A DNA stretch of 64,000 nt from Helicobacter didelphidarum (GCF_003364195.1 NZ_NXLQ01000006.1:1-64000), one strand, 5' to 3'; counted from the stretch's first letter, positions 17,479 to 28,403 are shown. Made by a program: numbers and translations. Notes: generated by a model from the letters alone, not told the origin.

Positions 17479-19188
17479 ATGACAAAAATCTCACGAAAAG
17501 AATATGTTGCGATGTATGGTCCAACAAAAGGTGATAAGATTCGATTGGCTGATACAGATTTATATGCAGAAATTGAGAAAGACTATGCAGTATATGGTGA
17601 GGAGATTAAATTTGGCGGTGGGAAAACCATTCGCGATGGTATGGCACAAAGTGCAACTTATAATGAAAATATGCTTGATGTTGTTATTACAAATGCTGTA
17701 ATTATTGATTATAGCGGAATTTATAAAGCTGATATTGGTATTAAAGAGGGTAAGATTATAGGAATTGGAAAAGCAGGTAATCGAGATATGCAAGAAGGTG
17801 TGCATTCTAATATGATTGTAGGGGCTGGGACTGAAGTGATTGCCGGTGAAGGATTGATTGTAACTGCTGGGGGTATTGATACACACATCCATTTTATTGC
17901 CCCACAGCAGATTCCAACGGCACTTTATAGTGGGGTAACAACAATGATTGGTGGTGGCACAGGACCAGCAGCAGGGTCAAATGCTACAACTTGCACACCT
18001 GGGGAATGGAATATGCATGAGATGTTGAAGGCAGCGGAGGAATATACAATGAATTTAGGATTCTTTGGTAAGGGGAATACTTCCGATGAAAAAAGCTTAT
18101 ATAATCAACTTCAAGCTGGTGCATTAGGATTTAAGATTCATGAAGATTGGGGTAGCACACCCTCAGCGATTAACCACGCATTAAATATAGCAGAGCAATA
18201 TGATGTGCAAGCAGCTATCCATACAGATACACTCAATGAGGGTGGTTGTGTAGAGGATACTTTAAAAGCAATTAATGGGAGAACCATTCACACTTTTCAC
18301 ACAGAAGGTGCTGGAGGTGGACATGCACCAGATATTATTAAAGCTGCAGGAGAGCTTTTTGTGCTTCCCGCTTCAACAAATCCAACAATTCCTTACACGA
18401 AAAATACCGCAGACGAACATTTAGATATGCTTATGGTGTGTCATCATTTAGATAAACGAATTAAAGAAGATGTAGCATTTGCAGATTCTAGAATTAGACC
18501 AGAAACGATTGCTGCCGAAGATGTTTTGCATGATATGGGGATTTTTTCTATTACAAGTTCAGATTCTCAAGCAATGGGACGTGTTGGAGAGGTAATCACA
18601 AGAACTTGGCAAACGGCTGATAAAAATAAAAAAGAATTTGGTAGGTTACCACAAGAGTGTGGAGAAAATGATAATTTCCGCATCAAACGTTATATCGCAA
18701 AATACACCATTAACCCTGCGATAGCATGCGGAATATCATCATATGTAGGCTCTGTCGAAGTGGGAAAATATGCTGATTTAGTGTTATGGAAACCAGCATT
18801 TTTTGGGAGTAAACCTGAAATGATTATCAAAAATGGTATGATTGTTGGTTCAAAAATAGGTGATTTCAATGCTTCGATTCCTACACCAGAACCAGTGGTT
18901 TATCATGAAATGTTTGGACACCATGGAAAGGCAAAATTTGATACAAGTATTACTTTTGTCTCTAAAATTGCCTATGAAAGTGGTATCAAAGAGAAATTAG
19001 GGCTTCAAAGAAAAATTTTGCCTGTGCAAAATTGTCGGAATATCACAAAAAAAGACATGCAATATAATGATGTCGTAGCAAATATCGAAGTAGATTCAGA
19101 AACCTATGAAGTCAAAGTGAATGGCAAGAAAGTTACTTCACGATGTGTGGATAAAGTGTCTTTGGGACAACTTTATTATTTGTTCTAG
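17479..19188 (+). CDS. ureB: urease catalytic subunit UreB (alpha)
   Basis: Nickel metalloenzyme subunit that hydrolyses urea to ammonia and carbamate. The 569-aa length is identical to H. pylori UreB. All active-site residues are present: His136 and His138 ([12 protein letters not shown]), carbamylated Lys219 ([12 protein letters not shown]), His248, His274, Asp362 ([11 protein letters not shown]) and the flap Cys321/His322 (MVCHHLDKR). The C terminus ends LGQLYYLF. An AAGGA ribosome binding site lies eight bases before ATG. No damage is visible, so an active enzyme is expected once nickel is loaded. Confidence 0.99.
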   Translation: MTKISRKEYVAMYGPTKGDKIRLADTDLYAEIEKDYAVYGEEIKFGGGKTIRDGMAQSATYNENMLDVVITNAVIIDYSGIYKADIGIKEGKIIGIGKAGNRDMQEGVHSNMIVGAGTEVIAGEGLIVTAGGIDTHIHFIAPQQIPTALYSGVTTMIGGGTGPAAGSNATTCTPGEWNMHEMLKAAEEYTMNLGFFGKGNTSDEKSLYNQLQAGALGFKIHEDWGSTPSAINHALNIAEQYDVQAAIHTDTLNEGGCVEDTLKAINGRTIHTFHTEGAGGGHAPDIIKAAGELFVLPASTNPTIPYTKNTADEHLDMLMVCHHLDKRIKEDVAFADSRIRPETIAAEDVLHDMGIFSITSSDSQAMGRVGEVITRTWQTADKNKKEFGRLPQECGENDNFRIKRYIAKYTINPAIACGISSYVGSVEVGKYADLVLWKPAFFGSKPEMIIKNGMIVGSKIGDFNASIPTPEPVVYHEMFGHHGKAKFDTSITFVSKIAYESGIKEKLGLQRKILPVQNCRNITKKDMQYNDVVANIEVDSETYEVKVNGKKVTSRCVDKVSLGQLYYLF

Positions 19189-19197
19189 AGGTTTCTT

Positions 19198-19710
19198 ATG
19201 TTGGGCGTTGTTCTTTTATATGTTGGGATTGTGTTAATTAATAATGGGATTTGTAGAATCTCTAAGATAGATCCAAAAAGCACAGCAGTCATGAATGTCT
19301 TTGTGGGAACATTATCTGTAATTTGTAATATTATAATTATCATACATGGAGATATGACAAACTCTGAGATAGATTATTATGTAGCTGCTACAGGTCTGCT
19401 CTTTGGTTTTACTTACCTTTTAAATGCAATCATTCATATCTATAACCTTGATTGGCGTATTTTTGGATGGTATAGTCTTTTTGTTGCAATTAATTCTATT
19501 CCAGCAGCATATTTAAGTTATATGAAATCAACCAATCAAGGTTTTTGGTTTGCTATAATTTGGTTTGCTTGGGGAATCTTGTGGCTTACAGGCTGGATTG
19601 AAACTGTTCTTAATATCGAATTGAAATTTGTTCCATATCTTGCAATCCTTGAAGGCATATTCACAGCTTGGTTTCCTGCGTGGCTTTTCTTTATGTATAT
19701 TTGGTCTTAA
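19198..19710 (+). CDS. ureI: urea channel UreI
   Basis: Inner-membrane urea channel of the UreI/AmiS family with six membrane segments; conserved blocks include ATGLLFGFTYLLNAI, WYSLFVAINSIPAA, WFAWGILWLTGWIE and LEGIFTAWFPAW. The 170-aa protein is shorter than H. pylori UreI (195 aa) because both periplasmic loops are reduced. Loop 1 reads roughly HGDMTNSEIDYYV and loop 2 SYMKSTNQGFW. The periplasmic histidines that gate the H. pylori channel by acid are mostly absent, so pH-independent or weakly gated urea entry is inferred. It begins nine bases after ureB. Confidence 0.95.
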   Translation: MLGVVLLYVGIVLINNGICRISKIDPKSTAVMNVFVGTLSVICNIIIIIHGDMTNSEIDYYVAATGLLFGFTYLLNAIIHIYNLDWRIFGWYSLFVAINSIPAAYLSYMKSTNQGFWFAIIWFAWGILWLTGWIETVLNIELKFVPYLAILEGIFTAWFPAWLFFMYIWS

Positions 19711-19713
19711 AAA

Positions 19714-20235
19714 GTGCTAAAGCTTAATTCTATAATTGGAAATATGAGGGATTATCAATCACCTCCTAAGTGTATAGATAAGATTTATATGGAATGGTAT
19801 GAGACTTATAAACGCATTGGTAGGTTTAAGACTGAAAATGGATTGGATATAGCACTTTGCTTTCCGAAGCCTTTAATATATGGTTTAGATGATGGTGATA
19901 TTTTGTATCTTGATAGTAAATTTGGTATTATTGTTGAAATTGTGCCTTGTGAAGTATTATCGATTCAATGGGGAAATAAGCTTGAAATAGCAAAACTTTG
20001 TTATGAAATTGGGAATGCACACATACCACTTTTTGTATCTTCTTTAAAAAATGAGTTTTACATTCCTTATGAAAAGACTTTGGAGAATACTCTTACAAAG
20101 CTTGGATTTTTAACAGAAAAAATTCTTACGAAGCTCCATCCAAAACAGAGATTCTATGTTTCTCTTCCGATACTACCAGAGCCGCGTTTTATACTCTCAC
20201 CGGATTTTAAGATTACAATTAAAACAGCTCATTAA
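19714..20235 (+). CDS. ureE: urease accessory nickel chaperone UreE
   Basis: Metallochaperone that brings Ni2+ to the UreFGH complex. The start is GTG (LKLNSIIGNMRDY), three bases after the ureI stop, so translation is coupled; no other start aligns with the family. The 173-aa product has the N-terminal peptide-binding domain (WYETYKRIGRFKTENGLDIAL, DGDILY) and the metal domain AKLCYEIGNAHIPLFV, whose His corresponds to the nickel ligand of H. pylori UreE. A C-terminal His (KTAH) may add a ligand. There is no His-rich tail. Confidence 0.93.
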   Translation: MLKLNSIIGNMRDYQSPPKCIDKIYMEWYETYKRIGRFKTENGLDIALCFPKPLIYGLDDGDILYLDSKFGIIVEIVPCEVLSIQWGNKLEIAKLCYEIGNAHIPLFVSSLKNEFYIPYEKTLENTLTKLGFLTEKILTKLHPKQRFYVSLPILPEPRFILSPDFKITIKTAH

Positions 20236-20243
20236 GAGGAAAT

Positions 20244-20921
20244 ATGACAATACAAAATAATTTTCTTTTATTGCAAATAAATGATTCACTCTTCCCAATT
20301 GGGAGTTTTCAACATTCATTTGGATTGGAGAGTTTTGTGCAAAAAGGTTTAGTCTGCAATGAAAACGATATGCTTTGTTTTATGCAAAGTTATCTTGTAG
20401 ATAGCCTTTTATATAGTGATTTGTTAGCTTTAAAACTTTGTTATGAATATGCAAATAATTTAGAAAAAATCTTGGAGATAGAATCATTGTTGTTTGCTCT
20501 CACAACACCGCAAGAAATACGCGAGGCAAATGCAAAACTTGGAATTCGATTTATCAAAACAATAGAAGCAATGCTGGACAAAAATGGTAAAATATGGCGT
20601 AATTATGTACTTCATACACTCAAACCCACTCATGCCACAAGCTATGGTGTGTTTTGTGCTGATAATGGTATAGATTTTGATAGAGCTATCTCATCATATC
20701 TTTATGCACAAAGTGCCAATATGGTAGTGAATGGTGTGAAGCTAATCCCGCTTTCTCAAGATAGTGGGCAATCAATCTTATATAATCTACAAAATGTGTT
20801 TATTGATGTTATTGCAAAGATAAAATCTTTAGGTCAAGAATCTTTAGGGAATAATGCACCCAATTATGATATTTTTGCGATAATTCATCAGAATCTTTAT
20901 TCACGACTTTATATGTCATAA
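20244..20921 (+). CDS. ureF: urease accessory protein UreF
   Basis: Helical accessory protein that joins UreH and recruits UreG in the activation complex. The 225-aa product has the family opening [25 protein letters not shown], then [19 protein letters not shown] and [17 protein letters not shown]. Length is close to H. pylori UreF (254 aa), with a shorter C terminus that ends YSRLYMS. AGAGGA lies before ATG; 8 bases separate it from ureE and 10 from ureG. Confidence 0.95.
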   Translation: MTIQNNFLLLQINDSLFPIGSFQHSFGLESFVQKGLVCNENDMLCFMQSYLVDSLLYSDLLALKLCYEYANNLEKILEIESLLFALTTPQEIREANAKLGIRFIKTIEAMLDKNGKIWRNYVLHTLKPTHATSYGVFCADNGIDFDRAISSYLYAQSANMVVNGVKLIPLSQDSGQSILYNLQNVFIDVIAKIKSLGQESLGNNAPNYDIFAIIHQNLYSRLYMS

Positions 20922-20931
20922 GGAGAAATTT

Positions 20932-21531
20932 ATGGTTAAAATTGGTGTTTGCGGACCTGTTGGAAGTGGTAAAACCGCACTTATTGAAGCTCTGACTAGG
21001 ATTATGGCGAATGATTATTCAATCGGTGTCATTACAAATGATATTTATACACAAGAAGATGCTGAATTTATGGCAAAAAATTCAATCTTAGAAAGAGAAC
21101 GCATTATTGGTGTAGAGACAGGAGGTTGTCCTCATACTGCCATTCGAGAAGATGCTTCAATGAATTTAGAAGCACTGGAAGAGCTACAAAGACGATTTAC
21201 CAATCTTGATATTGTCTTGATTGAAAGTGGTGGTGATAATTTGAGTGCAACTTTTAGTCCTGCTTTGGCTGATGTAACGATATTTGTTATCGATGTAGCT
21301 GAAGGTGATAAGATTCCTAGAAAAGGCGGACCGGGTATTACTCGTTCAGATTTATTACTTATTAATAAAATCGATTTAGCACCTTATGTGGGTGCTAGTC
21401 TTGAAGTTATGGAAAGAGATTCTAAAAAAATGCGTGGGAATAAACCATTTTACTTTACCAATATCCGCACAAAAGAAGGAATGGATAAAGTAATATCGTG
21501 GATTAAGAAAAATGCACTTTTGGAAGAATAA
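20932..21531 (+). CDS. ureG: urease accessory GTPase UreG
   Basis: SIMIBI-class GTPase that delivers nickel into urease after GTP hydrolysis. The 199-aa protein has P-loop [17 protein letters not shown] (about 5-21), the metal-binding CPH motif in [31 protein letters not shown], and the guanine-specificity motif [13 protein letters not shown]. Length and motifs are essentially as in H. pylori. The stop TAA shares its last base with the ATG of ureH (one-base overlap), so the two are translationally coupled. Confidence 0.98.
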   Translation: MVKIGVCGPVGSGKTALIEALTRIMANDYSIGVITNDIYTQEDAEFMAKNSILERERIIGVETGGCPHTAIREDASMNLEALEELQRRFTNLDIVLIESGGDNLSATFSPALADVTIFVIDVAEGDKIPRKGGPGITRSDLLLINKIDLAPYVGASLEVMERDSKKMRGNKPFYFTNIRTKEGMDKVISWIKKNALLEE

Positions 21532-22304
21532 TGACTGCATACCCACAAGAAACCAAGCTTAAGCTTTCCACAAAACTAGGATATGGCGGTAAAAGTGTGA
21601 TTGATACATTATTCTTTACGCCACCATTAAAAATTATTGAACCTTTCTATGAGAATGATATTGCAAATGTTATGCTGATTTCTGTGAGTGCGGGATTACT
21701 AGCGGGAGATAGTCAAGAGATACATTTATGTGTATGTGAGGGTTCTAAGCTAAAATTAAGTTCGCAAAGTTTTGAGAAAATTCATGATATGGGACAAGAT
21801 AGTGCTAAACGCAATAGCTTTATTGTAGTTGAAAAAAATGCCTTACTTGACTTTTCACCGCTTCCTACAATTCCATTTGCAAATTCAAGCTTTTATAACT
21901 CAACACAAATTTATCTTCAAAATTCAGCAAAACTTTATTATAGTGAGATTATGACCGCAGGTAGGGTAGGAATAGGGGAAGTTTTTGCTTTTAGGAATTA
22001 CGACACAAGATTAAAGATTTATTTGGAAAATGAGTTAATCTTTGTAGATAATATGTTGTTGCAACCAAACACAATGAATCTAAGAAATATATGTAGATTT
22101 GGTAACTTTACACATTATCTCAATCTTATTATTATAGATTCAAATTTCCAATATGACACAGCATTAGAATGGTTGCAATCTCAATCCATACATGCTGGGA
22201 TTACAAAGATTGCACATGGATATTGTTTTAAGGCTCTCTCACATGGAAGCGAGGAATTACTGAATCTTTGTGATAATATGAAGATGATGAAAAATATAAG
22301 ATAA
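21531..22304 (+). CDS. ureH: urease accessory protein UreH (UreD family)
   Basis: Scaffold accessory protein that binds UreF and the urease apoenzyme. The 257-aa product carries SAGLLAGDSQEIHL, KLKLSSQSFEKIHDM, LLDFSPLPTIPFANSSF and the block ALHFS-like EIMTAGRVGIGEVFAFRNYDTRLKIY typical of UreD/UreH. It is the last gene of the operon. No nickel transporter genes follow, unlike H. hepaticus, where nik genes lie after the urease cluster; the next gene is bamA on the opposite strand. No strong terminator is visible in the 127-base gap. Confidence 0.95.
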   Translation: MTAYPQETKLKLSTKLGYGGKSVIDTLFFTPPLKIIEPFYENDIANVMLISVSAGLLAGDSQEIHLCVCEGSKLKLSSQSFEKIHDMGQDSAKRNSFIVVEKNALLDFSPLPTIPFANSSFYNSTQIYLQNSAKLYYSEIMTAGRVGIGEVFAFRNYDTRLKIYLENELIFVDNMLLQPNTMNLRNICRFGNFTHYLNLIIIDSNFQYDTALEWLQSQSIHAGITKIAHGYCFKALSHGSEELLNLCDNMKMMKNIR

Positions 22305-22431
22305 AAAGAGCTATTTATTTTTATTGCAACCAATCTCTTATATTCCTAATAAACAATAGATTTCAATGATTGTTGTTTCAAATAATACCATTTCGATACA
22401 ATTATTGTAAAAAGTTATTTAATCTATTCAA

Positions 22432-25038
22432 CTAGAATCTTGTTCCCATTGTAAATTCAAAAAAACTAGGATAATTTGTCAAATAACCTCCGCTTGCACG
22501 AATCTTATTTGCAGTTCCATAGCTAAAGAATTGAGGTGGTCCCAAGCCTTCTGGATCTGTTGGTCCATACCACAGCATTGGGAACACAATCACAATCGGT
22601 CCCATAGGTGATACCCACTCAATAGCTATCCCCGCAGCACCTCTTTGTAAGATACTTGATTGTCCACCAAGTGTGCCATATTGTTTAAAATTTGCATTAT
22701 TATTTGCACCATGATAAGTTAAGATTCCATAATCAGCATAGAGAGACACACGCATTTTTGCACTAGGGATAAGTCCGTAGCTTAATTCAATAGAGTTTGT
22801 AAAAATTCCATCACCACCAACACGCAATCTATCACTATCAAGAGGTGTGATAGAATAACTTGAATACCCCCTAATCGTGCCTACACCACCCATATAGAAC
22901 GTATCATTGAGCGGTAAAAAGTGATTTTGATTATAGCGGAAAAGATACCCGCCTTGTGCTTTATAACGGAAGATAAAATCAAGCTTTGTATATTTTTGTA
23001 AATCAACATAGAATCCAGTCTTTGCATATAACTTCGTATAATACACATCTCCGCCAATTCCTGCGATATTAAGAGATAAAGTTGTGGAATTCCCATTTTT
23101 AGGGAAATAATAATCATCTGTATTGTCAAAGACTAAACTTGGGGAAATCGAACTTTTAATTGGTGCATTATTCCACCCAGAATAACTTCTATCCCATAAA
23201 CCTTGTGTTCTGTATTTAAAAAACTTATCAGTGGTATTAGAACTACTACATTGCGTTGTATTTGTAGTACAATCTTGAGTGGAACCAGGTGGGTTTTTAC
23301 TATCATAATTTGGATTATTAACAGTATAATCAATATTCCCAGAATCATAATACTTCTGATATTGTGGCTGTGCTTGTCCTGTATAGAGGTTATAGAATCC
23401 AAATGTATCTGTCTTATTAATATCATAACCGATATTTAGACGCAATGTAGGTAAGAGTAATCGACCAACGGTAAATCCTCCACCAATGCTTTGTTGTGTA
23501 TAGACATAATTTAGATAACGACTATAATAGATATTTAATGATAAGCTCCATTTAGAATCTAACACTCTAGGATTTGTAAGGCTTAGATTAAAGGCTTGTT
23601 GTGTAGGTGCAAAGAAATTGCTTGCTCCACCACGATAATATGAGAAATCTCCACCAAAACTTACATTTGCATATAGACTTGCACCAAATCCACTCCCAAA
23701 GAGATTACGTTCATTGATACTCGCATTTACCATTAATCCATAAAAGCTCCCATAGCCAATACCAAAATTGAGTTCCCCTGTTCTCCCTTCTGTAACATTT
23801 ACGACTAAATCCATAGAATCATCACTGATTCTTTTCTCATCAATGTGCACATTCTCGAAATATCCAATCCGCTTTAATGCTATTTCGCTACTTTGTATTT
23901 TGCCTAATGAATAAGTCTCGCCCGGTGCAATAAGGACTTCACGACGAATGATTCTATCTCCCGTCCGTGTGTTTCCTGTGATTACAATATCGTTAATATG
24001 GACTTTTTTACCAAAATCTATATAATAGATAATTGTTACTTCTTTTTTCTCTGTATCTTTTTTCAAATCTGGATTCACTGCAACATAAGCATATCCCAGG
24101 TCAGCGACTTTTAATTTAATTACTTGAGAATCATCACGAAGATTTTGGACATTCACAACCATATCTATTTTTGTAGTCAAGTTCTTACGCAATTCTTCAT
24201 CGCTAATTAATCCCTTATGTTCTTCATCAATAATAAATTCAATATCTTTAACTTTATATTGGTTTCCCTCTTTGATATTATAATAAAGTTGTGCTTTATG
24301 ATTTGTCATATTGACTGAAAGCAATGGGTGAGACACATTTGCATCTAAAAAGCCGTTACGCATATAGGAATCTTGGATTCTAAGAGGGTCTAACTCTAAT
24401 TCACTTAGCATGAGTTTCCCATTATTTAGTCCGGGTAGCCAACCCATAAAATCAGCCTGTTTATTTGCACTCAAAGATTCTATTTTTCTCTTTTTTAATT
24501 GACTTGCACCCTCATAATAGCTTTTTTCAATAATGATAGAATCTCCACGATTAACATTTAAAGTAATAGCGACTGCTCGACCTTCGCTTAATTCCTTTAC
24601 CTCTGGCTCTATAACACTGCCATAATATCCTTTATATTCAAGCATTTGTTTTAGCACTTCTAAGGCTTTTTCAAGTTTTATATCATCATAAGTATCACCC
24701 TTTTTAATGCCAAGTTGCCCATATAATGTATCTTTTTCGCTTTGTGAACCATATCCTTTAATCTCAATGCTTGCTACTGCTGGTTTCTCTGTTGCATAAA
24801 AGCTTAGTATCCCATTCTCAAAAGTTGCATATAAATCGCTAAAATAACCTTGTTGGTAAAGAGCTAAAATAGCTTCATCAATCTTTTGACCATCAAGTTT
24901 ATCACCTACTTTAATATTAATAATATCTTTTGCTAAAGATTCTGACATATAAGTTATATTATAAATTTTTACTGATTGCACAATCTCTGCATAAAGAAAT
25001 GAAACAGCAAATAATAAACTCACGAAAAAAAAACGCAT
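22432..25038 (-). CDS. bamA: outer membrane protein assembly factor BamA
   Basis: Omp85 protein that inserts beta-barrels into the outer membrane. The 868-aa product has a signal peptide (about 1-17, ending FLYA), five POTRA domains to about residue 420 and a C-terminal 16-strand barrel. It has the lid-lock type motif MGGVGTIRGYSSYS and ends in FEFTMGTRF with the C-terminal aromatic. A hydrophilic, Asn/Thr/Ser-rich segment with two cysteines (about residues 565-610) is a likely variable surface loop. It is encoded head-to-tail after the ccoI-type ATPase with 57 bases between. Confidence 0.96.
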   Translation of the reverse strand: MRFFFVSLLFAVSFLYAEIVQSVKIYNITYMSESLAKDIINIKVGDKLDGQKIDEAILALYQQGYFSDLYATFENGILSFYATEKPAVASIEIKGYGSQSEKDTLYGQLGIKKGDTYDDIKLEKALEVLKQMLEYKGYYGSVIEPEVKELSEGRAVAITLNVNRGDSIIIEKSYYEGASQLKKRKIESLSANKQADFMGWLPGLNNGKLMLSELELDPLRIQDSYMRNGFLDANVSHPLLSVNMTNHKAQLYYNIKEGNQYKVKDIEFIIDEEHKGLISDEELRKNLTTKIDMVVNVQNLRDDSQVIKLKVADLGYAYVAVNPDLKKDTEKKEVTIIYYIDFGKKVHINDIVITGNTRTGDRIIRREVLIAPGETYSLGKIQSSEIALKRIGYFENVHIDEKRISDDSMDLVVNVTEGRTGELNFGIGYGSFYGLMVNASINERNLFGSGFGASLYANVSFGGDFSYYRGGASNFFAPTQQAFNLSLTNPRVLDSKWSLSLNIYYSRYLNYVYTQQSIGGGFTVGRLLLPTLRLNIGYDINKTDTFGFYNLYTGQAQPQYQKYYDSGNIDYTVNNPNYDSKNPPGSTQDCTTNTTQCSSSNTTDKFFKYRTQGLWDRSYSGWNNAPIKSSISPSLVFDNTDDYYFPKNGNSTTLSLNIAGIGGDVYYTKLYAKTGFYVDLQKYTKLDFIFRYKAQGGYLFRYNQNHFLPLNDTFYMGGVGTIRGYSSYSITPLDSDRLRVGGDGIFTNSIELSYGLIPSAKMRVSLYADYGILTYHGANNNANFKQYGTLGGQSSILQRGAAGIAIEWVSPMGPIVIVFPMLWYGPTDPEGLGPPQFFSYGTANKIRASGGYLTNYPSFFEFTMGTRF

Positions 25039-25095
25039 ATTGCTCCAAATTGATTTTTAATTAAAACCTTAAATTATAGCGGATTTAAAATAATA

Positions 25096-27696
25096 TTAAA
25101 GTTTATTTTTGTAAAGTCTTAGAGAATTTAAAACAACGCTTATAGAACTTATACTCATAAAAAGTGCTGCAAAGAGTGGAATTACAAAACCACATAATGC
25201 AAAAGGAATCGCACAGGCATTATAAATTAAACTCATAATAAGATTTTCTTGAATGCGTTTAAAAGTAAGATTCGAGATTTTAAAAGCCTTATGTAAAGAT
25301 TCTAAGCTATCATCAAGGATAATTATATCGCTATGAGCTATACTTATCTCACTTCCACTTCCCATAACAATGCCAACTTGAGCGTATTTTAATGCAAGAG
25401 AATCATTTAGCCCATCTCCTATCATCACGATTGTGTGCTTAGATTCCACCATTTTTTTAATAAATTCTGCTTTTTGTAAAGGTGTATGACCGCTATAATA
25501 TTCACTAATATCGAGTGTATTTGCTAGACTTTTGACAGCCTCAAATCTATCACCACTTAAAATAATTGTTTTCTTCTTCAGTTTATTGAGACTTTGTATA
25601 AGTTCTCTTGCTCCTGATTTTACGGAATCTTGCAAGTAAAAAATATGTGTTAAGGCAAATGGGGCATTAGAATCTTGAGAAAGTTTTTCATTTATTAACT
25701 TCTCATTGCCTCCTATTATTTCTACATCATCAATTACAGCATAAAAGCCTCTGCCCTCTATTAATTCAAATAGATTATTACTTTTATCAGATTCTATATT
25801 TTGAGATATTTTATGTTTATTAGATTCGAGTAAGTCTGTTTGAGAATCTTCTTTAAAATATTCCATAATCGCTTTTGCTATTATATGTGGATTTTTTTGC
25901 ATAGCCTTTATAATGAGACTTTTGCAATCAGAATCTAAAACATTTCCATTGCTTTTTTTGAACTCATCATTTTTTCTACGCATAGCAACATAGAATCTTG
26001 TTGCAGATTGTAAGGCTTCTTGTTGCTTTTTTGTAAAATCAACAGATTCCATACTTTTAAAATCTTTGTTTTTTGCTAAATCCTTTATACTTGTGTTATG
26101 AGCATGAGAGTATATGGGTTTTTCTACCTTTATTACACGCATTTTACCTTCTGTAAGTGTACCCGTTTTATCAAATACAACACAATCAGCTTTTGCTAAA
26201 GATTCTAAAAAATCTGCCTTTGTGTAAATAATATGGTTTTTAAAACCAACATTTAATCCCACAACACTTGCAATCGGTGTTGCAAGAGCTAAGGCACAAG
26301 GACATGCAATTACAATCACAGATACAGCTATAAGTAACGCATATTCAAAATCACTTTGTGCGAAAAAATAATAATAGCAAAAACCAAGAAAAGCTATACT
26401 TAACACAATCTTACTAAAATATCCAGCGATACGAAATGCAAATGATGCAATCTTTGGTGTCGAAAACTCACTTTCTTTTAATAAGTTGGCGAGCTTACTC
26501 ATGCTAGAGTTTTTAAATTCTTTCGTAGCATTATAATATAATGCAGTATTGATAGCGATAGCACCAGAACTTATAGGTTCGCCCTTTTTTATATTTATTG
26601 GCACACTTTCACCATTTATGTTTGAGTAATCAAAAGTAGCAAAACTAGATTCTAAAGTCCCATCACAAGCAATAGTCTCCCCGGGCAATACTAATAATTT
26701 ATCGCCAATTTTTATATCATATACAGAAATTATACTATCATCTTCTAATCGTGCTTCAAGAGGTAAAATATTATTCAATTTGTCAAGGTTATCATTTGCA
26801 CTTTTCTTGCTTAAAGATTCTAGAAATTTTGCACTTAGGACAAATAAAATAATCATACAAACTGATTCAAAATAGGTGTGTCCACTTTGAGATAACCAAG
26901 CATAAATTGAATAAAAATATACAAGGCTTGTGCCCGTAATTACAAGCATTTCCATACCAATAATACCATGTTTTAACCCCAAAAACGCTTGTTTATAGAA
27001 TCCACTTGCTGAAAAAAATAGCACAGGGGTTGCCAATATAAAGCTTGCAAGGTTAAGAATGCTTGTTGAAATAGAATCAATTCCAGAAAAAAAACCTAAA
27101 TATTGTCCAACATTGACCCACATAATATTCATCGTGCAAAAAATTGCTATAACAAGTTTAATATAATAGATTCTATTGCGTTGGGAATCTTTATTTTCTT
27201 TTTCCTGTGGATTATACACAATCGCATTGTAGCCAATTTTACGAATATTTTGAATGATTGTAGCAAGGCTTATTGTATTTTCATCAAATAAAACCTTTGC
27301 TTTATGTGTTGTATAATTAATTTTTAATTCTTTAATTCCATTGAGATTCAATAAAATTTGCTCATTGAGCCACACACACGCCGCACATACAACACCATCA
27401 AGAATAAAATGGACTTCTTTGTAGCCATTTTGATCTTTTACATATTTTTGTTTAAAATTAATAGAATCATAGTTTAAATTTGTATGAATGGAATCTTGTA
27501 TATTTTTCGTTTCTAAAGCATTATTTCCGAGTTTTGTATAAAAAGATTCTAAATTATTTTCTCTTAAAAGCTGAAATGCTAACTCACAACCATTGCAACA
27601 AAAATACAGAGTTTCTCCGCTTTGTGTATCACGCACAATTTTTAGCATATTGTCTGTATATTCTTGCTTACAATGAGAGCATGAAATCTTTTGCAT
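25096..27696 (-). CDS. ccoI: copper-transporting P1B-type ATPase, CcoI/FixI type
   Basis: Copper ATPase associated with cbb3 oxidase assembly, distinct from detoxifying CopA. The 866-aa product begins with a cysteine-rich module CSHC...YFCCNGCEL typical of FixI/CcoI and then a heavy-metal domain with GVVCAACVWLNEQ. The membrane copper site is CPCALALATP, the phosphorylation site DKTGTLTEGKM and the hinge GDGLNDSLALK. Between DKTGTLT and the nucleotide-binding HP-type region there is a long hydrophilic insert of about 130 residues (roughly 530-665). Together with ccoG this supports a cbb3 terminal oxidase in the organism. CopA is the alternative name if the N-terminal module is disregarded. 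Confidence 0.88.
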   Translation of the reverse strand: MQKISCSHCKQEYTDNMLKIVRDTQSGETLYFCCNGCELAFQLLRENNLESFYTKLGNNALETKNIQDSIHTNLNYDSINFKQKYVKDQNGYKEVHFILDGVVCAACVWLNEQILLNLNGIKELKINYTTHKAKVLFDENTISLATIIQNIRKIGYNAIVYNPQEKENKDSQRNRIYYIKLVIAIFCTMNIMWVNVGQYLGFFSGIDSISTSILNLASFILATPVLFFSASGFYKQAFLGLKHGIIGMEMLVITGTSLVYFYSIYAWLSQSGHTYFESVCMIILFVLSAKFLESLSKKSANDNLDKLNNILPLEARLEDDSIISVYDIKIGDKLLVLPGETIACDGTLESSFATFDYSNINGESVPINIKKGEPISSGAIAINTALYYNATKEFKNSSMSKLANLLKESEFSTPKIASFAFRIAGYFSKIVLSIAFLGFCYYYFFAQSDFEYALLIAVSVIVIACPCALALATPIASVVGLNVGFKNHIIYTKADFLESLAKADCVVFDKTGTLTEGKMRVIKVEKPIYSHAHNTSIKDLAKNKDFKSMESVDFTKKQQEALQSATRFYVAMRRKNDEFKKSNGNVLDSDCKSLIIKAMQKNPHIIAKAIMEYFKEDSQTDLLESNKHKISQNIESDKSNNLFELIEGRGFYAVIDDVEIIGGNEKLINEKLSQDSNAPFALTHIFYLQDSVKSGARELIQSLNKLKKKTIILSGDRFEAVKSLANTLDISEYYSGHTPLQKAEFIKKMVESKHTIVMIGDGLNDSLALKYAQVGIVMGSGSEISIAHSDIIILDDSLESLHKAFKISNLTFKRIQENLIMSLIYNACAIPFALCGFVIPLFAALFMSISSISVVLNSLRLYKNKL

Positions 27697-28403
27697 AATA
27701 ACTCTTATACCTCCATGTTTTATCTTAATTAAAGCTCAAAATAATAATTTAAAAGTCTCCTATGAGTTAAAGCATACATTAATAAATTAATTATAGATGA
27801 CTTTCCACAATCTCTCTTATTGTAATATAAATAAAACTAAACATTGTCCCATGATTTTATCTATAAATTTCCAGCCAAACGAAACGATCAATCTATCTCT
27901 TTTAATAAATTAACAATAAAAAATCAATATCTTTTAAGATTAAATTGCAAAATACATATTTGGTTAAGATAATTTAAGTAGTTTTCCTTTTCTACCTTAG
28001 CATTATATCTAAATTCTATTTCTTTGAGATATAGATACAATATATTTTTTACCAGAGAAAACCATAACTAAAAGTTTATAAAAATCTTTGTTATCTGAAA
28101 TCTCTTGTATTTTGCAATTCAGATGAAAGAAATTCACTTGATTTATAAATTGTTTTGCCTTATTATTATAGTTTTGTGAAAGCATTCTTGCAATTACTTT
28201 ATTCTGTATAAATTTAAATTTGATAATAATCTGTATTGCAATTTTGACATTCTATAACTGCTAAACTAATATCACTAAGCCTACATTATATGTATTTTTT
28301 ACTACTTTATTTACTATTTTATTTCATGCAAACTCACATCTTATATCTTTGGTATTTTTTGTCTTCTTAGTTTGATTTAGAATCAATGCAGACAGCTTAT
28401 AGT
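27697..28403. other. AT-rich region holding a decayed reading frame
   Basis: About 700 bases between the ccoI-type ATPase start and the chemoreceptor stop. The part from 28009 to about 28287 holds a degenerate minus-strand coding remnant (listed separately). The rest shows no recognisable gene, RNA or repeat. Confidence 0.4.
28009..28287 (-). pseudogene. frameshifted remnant of an unidentified gene
   Basis: Translating the minus strand gives a fragment reading RLSDISLAVIECQNCNTDYY that stops. A second fragment in another frame then runs about 75 codons without a stop (FKFIQNKVIARMLSQNYNN, then KQFINQVNFFHLNCKIQEIS), ending at TAG at 28011-28009. The two join with one frameshift near 28215. 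The amino acid composition looks protein-like and includes a CxxC pair, but there is no start codon and no family is recognised. The remnant could instead be chance open sequence in AT-rich DNA. Confidence 0.35.
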
